Source of the DNA: Paulownia fortunei | Taxonomy: Eukaryota; Streptophyta; Magnoliopsida; Lamiales; Paulowniaceae | Direction of reading: 5' to 3' | Length of the DNA: 64,000 nt | Assembly: GCA_019321725.1 (NCBI GenBank) | Contig: JAGSPU010001666.1 | Location: 310,001-374,000 of the forward strand | Shown: one piece after another, positions 61,991 to 64,000 of the stretch | Position numbering within the stretch: the first letter of the stretch is position 1 | Layout: every line of letters begins with the position of its first letter | Notes under the pieces: generated by a model | The model's database searches: none | What the model was told of the DNA's origin: nothing | Seen by the model: the letters and a program-made list of their open reading frames with translations, nothing else | Program-made: the position numbers and the translations under genes

Positions 61991-62956
61991 TTAAGATGTA
62001 AAGGGCAATATGTCCTCAAATATTCCACTACCAACTCTACCTATTCTCTGCGGTGGCCAGACAACATGGGTAATTCGTCCACAAATCAAAGCTAGAGGAA
62101 TCTGTCAATGACAGCATTTTCAAAGCAATGAAGTTACTGCATTCGGAATGGCTTCAAAATAAATTAAAACAGTATGTGCAACAACAGTGAATCGTTTTTA
62201 GCTATTCCCTTAACAATAGTATATGAACTTGTCCTCAAAAGCATTTGACCAAACAATTAAAAGCATGTATCGTGGTGTACTGAGAAGTGAGTTAGTTGAT
62301 ACAGGTGATTTGGTTCATTCTTTAGTTGGTATAAGAATGAAGAAAAATGCTAAACTCATATATAGCCACATAACCATGATGGGCAAAGAATCATCAATAT
62401 GTTGCCTTCAGAATTACAAATTACTAAAGCAGTATCAAATCTCAAGCAGCTAAACAATAGACAGCACTGGTTCCAAGGAACGGCTAACATCATCATTCTA
62501 TGTACACGTTAACTTTTAAGTTAAAATTTCAGCTGACACGAACTAGTTTCTAGAGAAGTATGTGTTAGCTCAATAATGAAATAAAAACAATGAAATAGGT
62601 TTGGGTGGCTCATCTTCGAATTTTACTTAACAAAGGGAAGCACAATCATCATTTAATTGAGTAACACCATAGTCAAATACCAAGACAACCAAAATTATGT
62701 ACCAAGCACTTCATAAAATATTTGCCTAATTCTAAATAACTGACCAGTGGCTTAAATCAGCATGACCTAAAAGACTATCATAATGTAAAGTATTGGCTTC
62801 ACATGCTTTAGTATAACTACAGCAAGTTGTGACTTACAGGGCCAAGTGATCTCGAGTCCATGCTACAAGCTGCATTGTCACCCTCAACCCAACAATGCCC
62901 TGATGGGATCCTCACAGTGTCGAATGAAGGGAGATGAATGCAGTCACCTGGAAGGG
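61991..62956 (-). CDS. Mitochondrial inner membrane protease subunit 2 (IMP2-like), 3' exons only
   Basis: C-terminal part of an S26-family signal-peptidase-like enzyme that cleaves sorting signals in the mitochondrial inner membrane. Two exons are visible (minus): 62956-62838 and 62101-61991, joined by an intron with GTAAGT donor and GACAG acceptor; frame closes and ends TAA. The first carries ALPGD, VRIPSGHCWVEGDNAACSMD and SRSLGP. The second carries IPL, GRITHVVWPPQRIG and a short tail. GHCWVEGDN, DSRS.GP and VVWPPQR are diagnostic of plant IMP2. The catalytic Ser and Lys lie upstream, in exons I could not find before 64,000, so the gene continues past the right edge. Some substitutions (LGPIPLALICG for the usual FGPIPLGL..G) are unusual. 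The acceptor at 62,957 (ATTACAG) is inferred. Confidence 0.85.
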
Positions 62957-64000
62957 CTGTAATTCTCTTATGCATTTCTCTTTGAAATTACTCAGGGAAC
63001 TGTAAGATATGGTGTGTACGATTTCATCAGCATCACATTAGTCAGTACAATTAAGTAAAATTTTAAGCCAAAAATTAATTATCATATGATTCAGAATACT
63101 AATAATAACTATTCCAAATAGGGAAAAAAGTGAGTAGCACTATCTCATATATCCCCCACACAAACAGATTGTGTTTCCATGAGAGATGGACAATTCACAC
63201 AGCTACCAACATCACTTGCGTATTTCAAGACTTAGATACAAAAGTTCTGGTATTAATACTGAACTGAAGTTCTCCCATATTGTAAGAAAAGATGCAAGTT
63301 GATGTGATTCCATATGAAGCCCATAAAACCTGTTTTTGCTGCCATGTACTCCTCTATCAAGTTAGCTTGCCTACAATCCAGGTTTTGGAATGCTTCTCTG
63401 AAAAAAAAAAAAAAAAAACTAGCATATAGGCATCAAATACACCGTAAAATTAAATGTTACAGAACATTTGTTGAATTTCCAGATTTTCTGCCTTAATCCG
63501 GCACGTAACAATCTTTTATTTCTTCTGCATAACATCAAGAGCCAAATTTAGCAGAATACTACATTTTAAATTTCTTATTTGTCCAGTCTATATTGTTTTC
63601 TTGAAAAAAGAATGGGAAGAAAACTTTAAACTCAACAGACGTGAATAAGATCAAGGACCAGCGGCCAACCAATTAAGAGTACAAATGGAGAATGACAAAT
63701 TGATGAACGGATCCCGACAAAATCAAGAAAAAGCTCACTGGACCAATTTCTACACCACTTTACAGAATCTAGTCACGTTGCTAGCAATTCAAGAATCCAA
63801 GAGGAGTGAGTCTGTTCCAATATTGTCAATTAGAACTTGAATCTCTTAACAGAAACATTATTTTGGTAATGCATGCCATTGTGTCACCTTCTTAATTTTT
63901 GTTAGCTACCAAGTTCAACCTTAATCCTTCAATTCACCTACATCATTGTTAGATGAGTGCCAGCAGCACTGGTTAAAGGTTTATAAATGTTAAACAAACT
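62957..64000. other. Presumed IMP2-like intron reaching the window edge
   Basis: No further exon of the IMP2-like gene was recognised on the minus strand here, although its RGDVV and KR-containing upstream exon must exist. The stretch is therefore presumed intron. A poly-A run lies at about 63,401-63,418. Nothing else was identified. Confidence 0.5.

Noticed and set aside
1..64000. tRNA, rRNA or CRISPR loci
   Set aside because: B-box-like GTTCGA/GTTTGAAT strings (for example near 18,575 and 58,811) lack a matching A-box and cloverleaf; no spaced direct-repeat array exists.

Overview
The window is nuclear DNA from a flowering plant, almost certainly a eudicot. The genes are split by AT-rich GT-AG introns, the intergenic DNA is very AT-rich, and all recognisable products belong to plant families (AUX1/LAX auxin importer, non-RD LRR receptor kinase, CPL phosphatase, plant clathrin light chain). 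I cannot name the species; an asterid is a guess from overall protein resemblance. There is no sign of bacterial, viral or organellar origin.

Layout. 1-9.68 kb: no supported gene; dispersed repeats and a degenerate hAT-like fragment. 9.69-14.0 kb (+): AUX1/LAX-type auxin influx carrier, eight coding exons, with an intron and a 4-codon uORF in the 5' leader. 14.0-19.86 kb: gene-free, containing a 1.1-kb fold-back (palindromic) element. 19.86-20.45 kb (+): small plant protein of unknown function, convergent with 20.81-22.03 kb (-), a single-exon type II membrane glycosyltransferase. 22.0-26.1 kb: gene-free, simple repeats. 26.09-29.43 kb (+): complete LRR receptor-like kinase of subfamily XII (EFR/Xa21-like, non-RD). 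31.79-39.23 kb (-): CPL2-like RNA polymerase II CTD phosphatase, 14 coding exons, with possible extra downstream exons. 39.5-43.9 kb: gene-free. 43.89-45.94 kb (+): clathrin light chain whose first exon carries an apparent one-base frameshift. 46.77-50.90 kb (-): CRPK1-like cytoplasmic RD kinase. 53.94-56.99 kb (-): Ser/Pro/Arg-rich basic protein with a GC-AG intron. 61.99-62.96 kb (-): the last two exons of a mitochondrial inner-membrane protease subunit 2 (IMP2-like) gene whose 5' part lies beyond the right edge.

The genes are not co-functional and form no cluster or pathway; neighbours are ordinary unrelated plant loci. Coding exons were joined by hand from reading frame, splice-site consensus and remembered family sequence. 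Frames close across every junction except inside clathrin light chain exon 1. I saw no convincing tRNA, rRNA, CRISPR or complete autonomous transposon. No previously undescribed system is evident. The items most worth a second look are the clathrin light chain frameshift, the fold-back element, the inverted repeats inside a CPL2-like intron, and the long open frame downstream of the CPL2-like stop.
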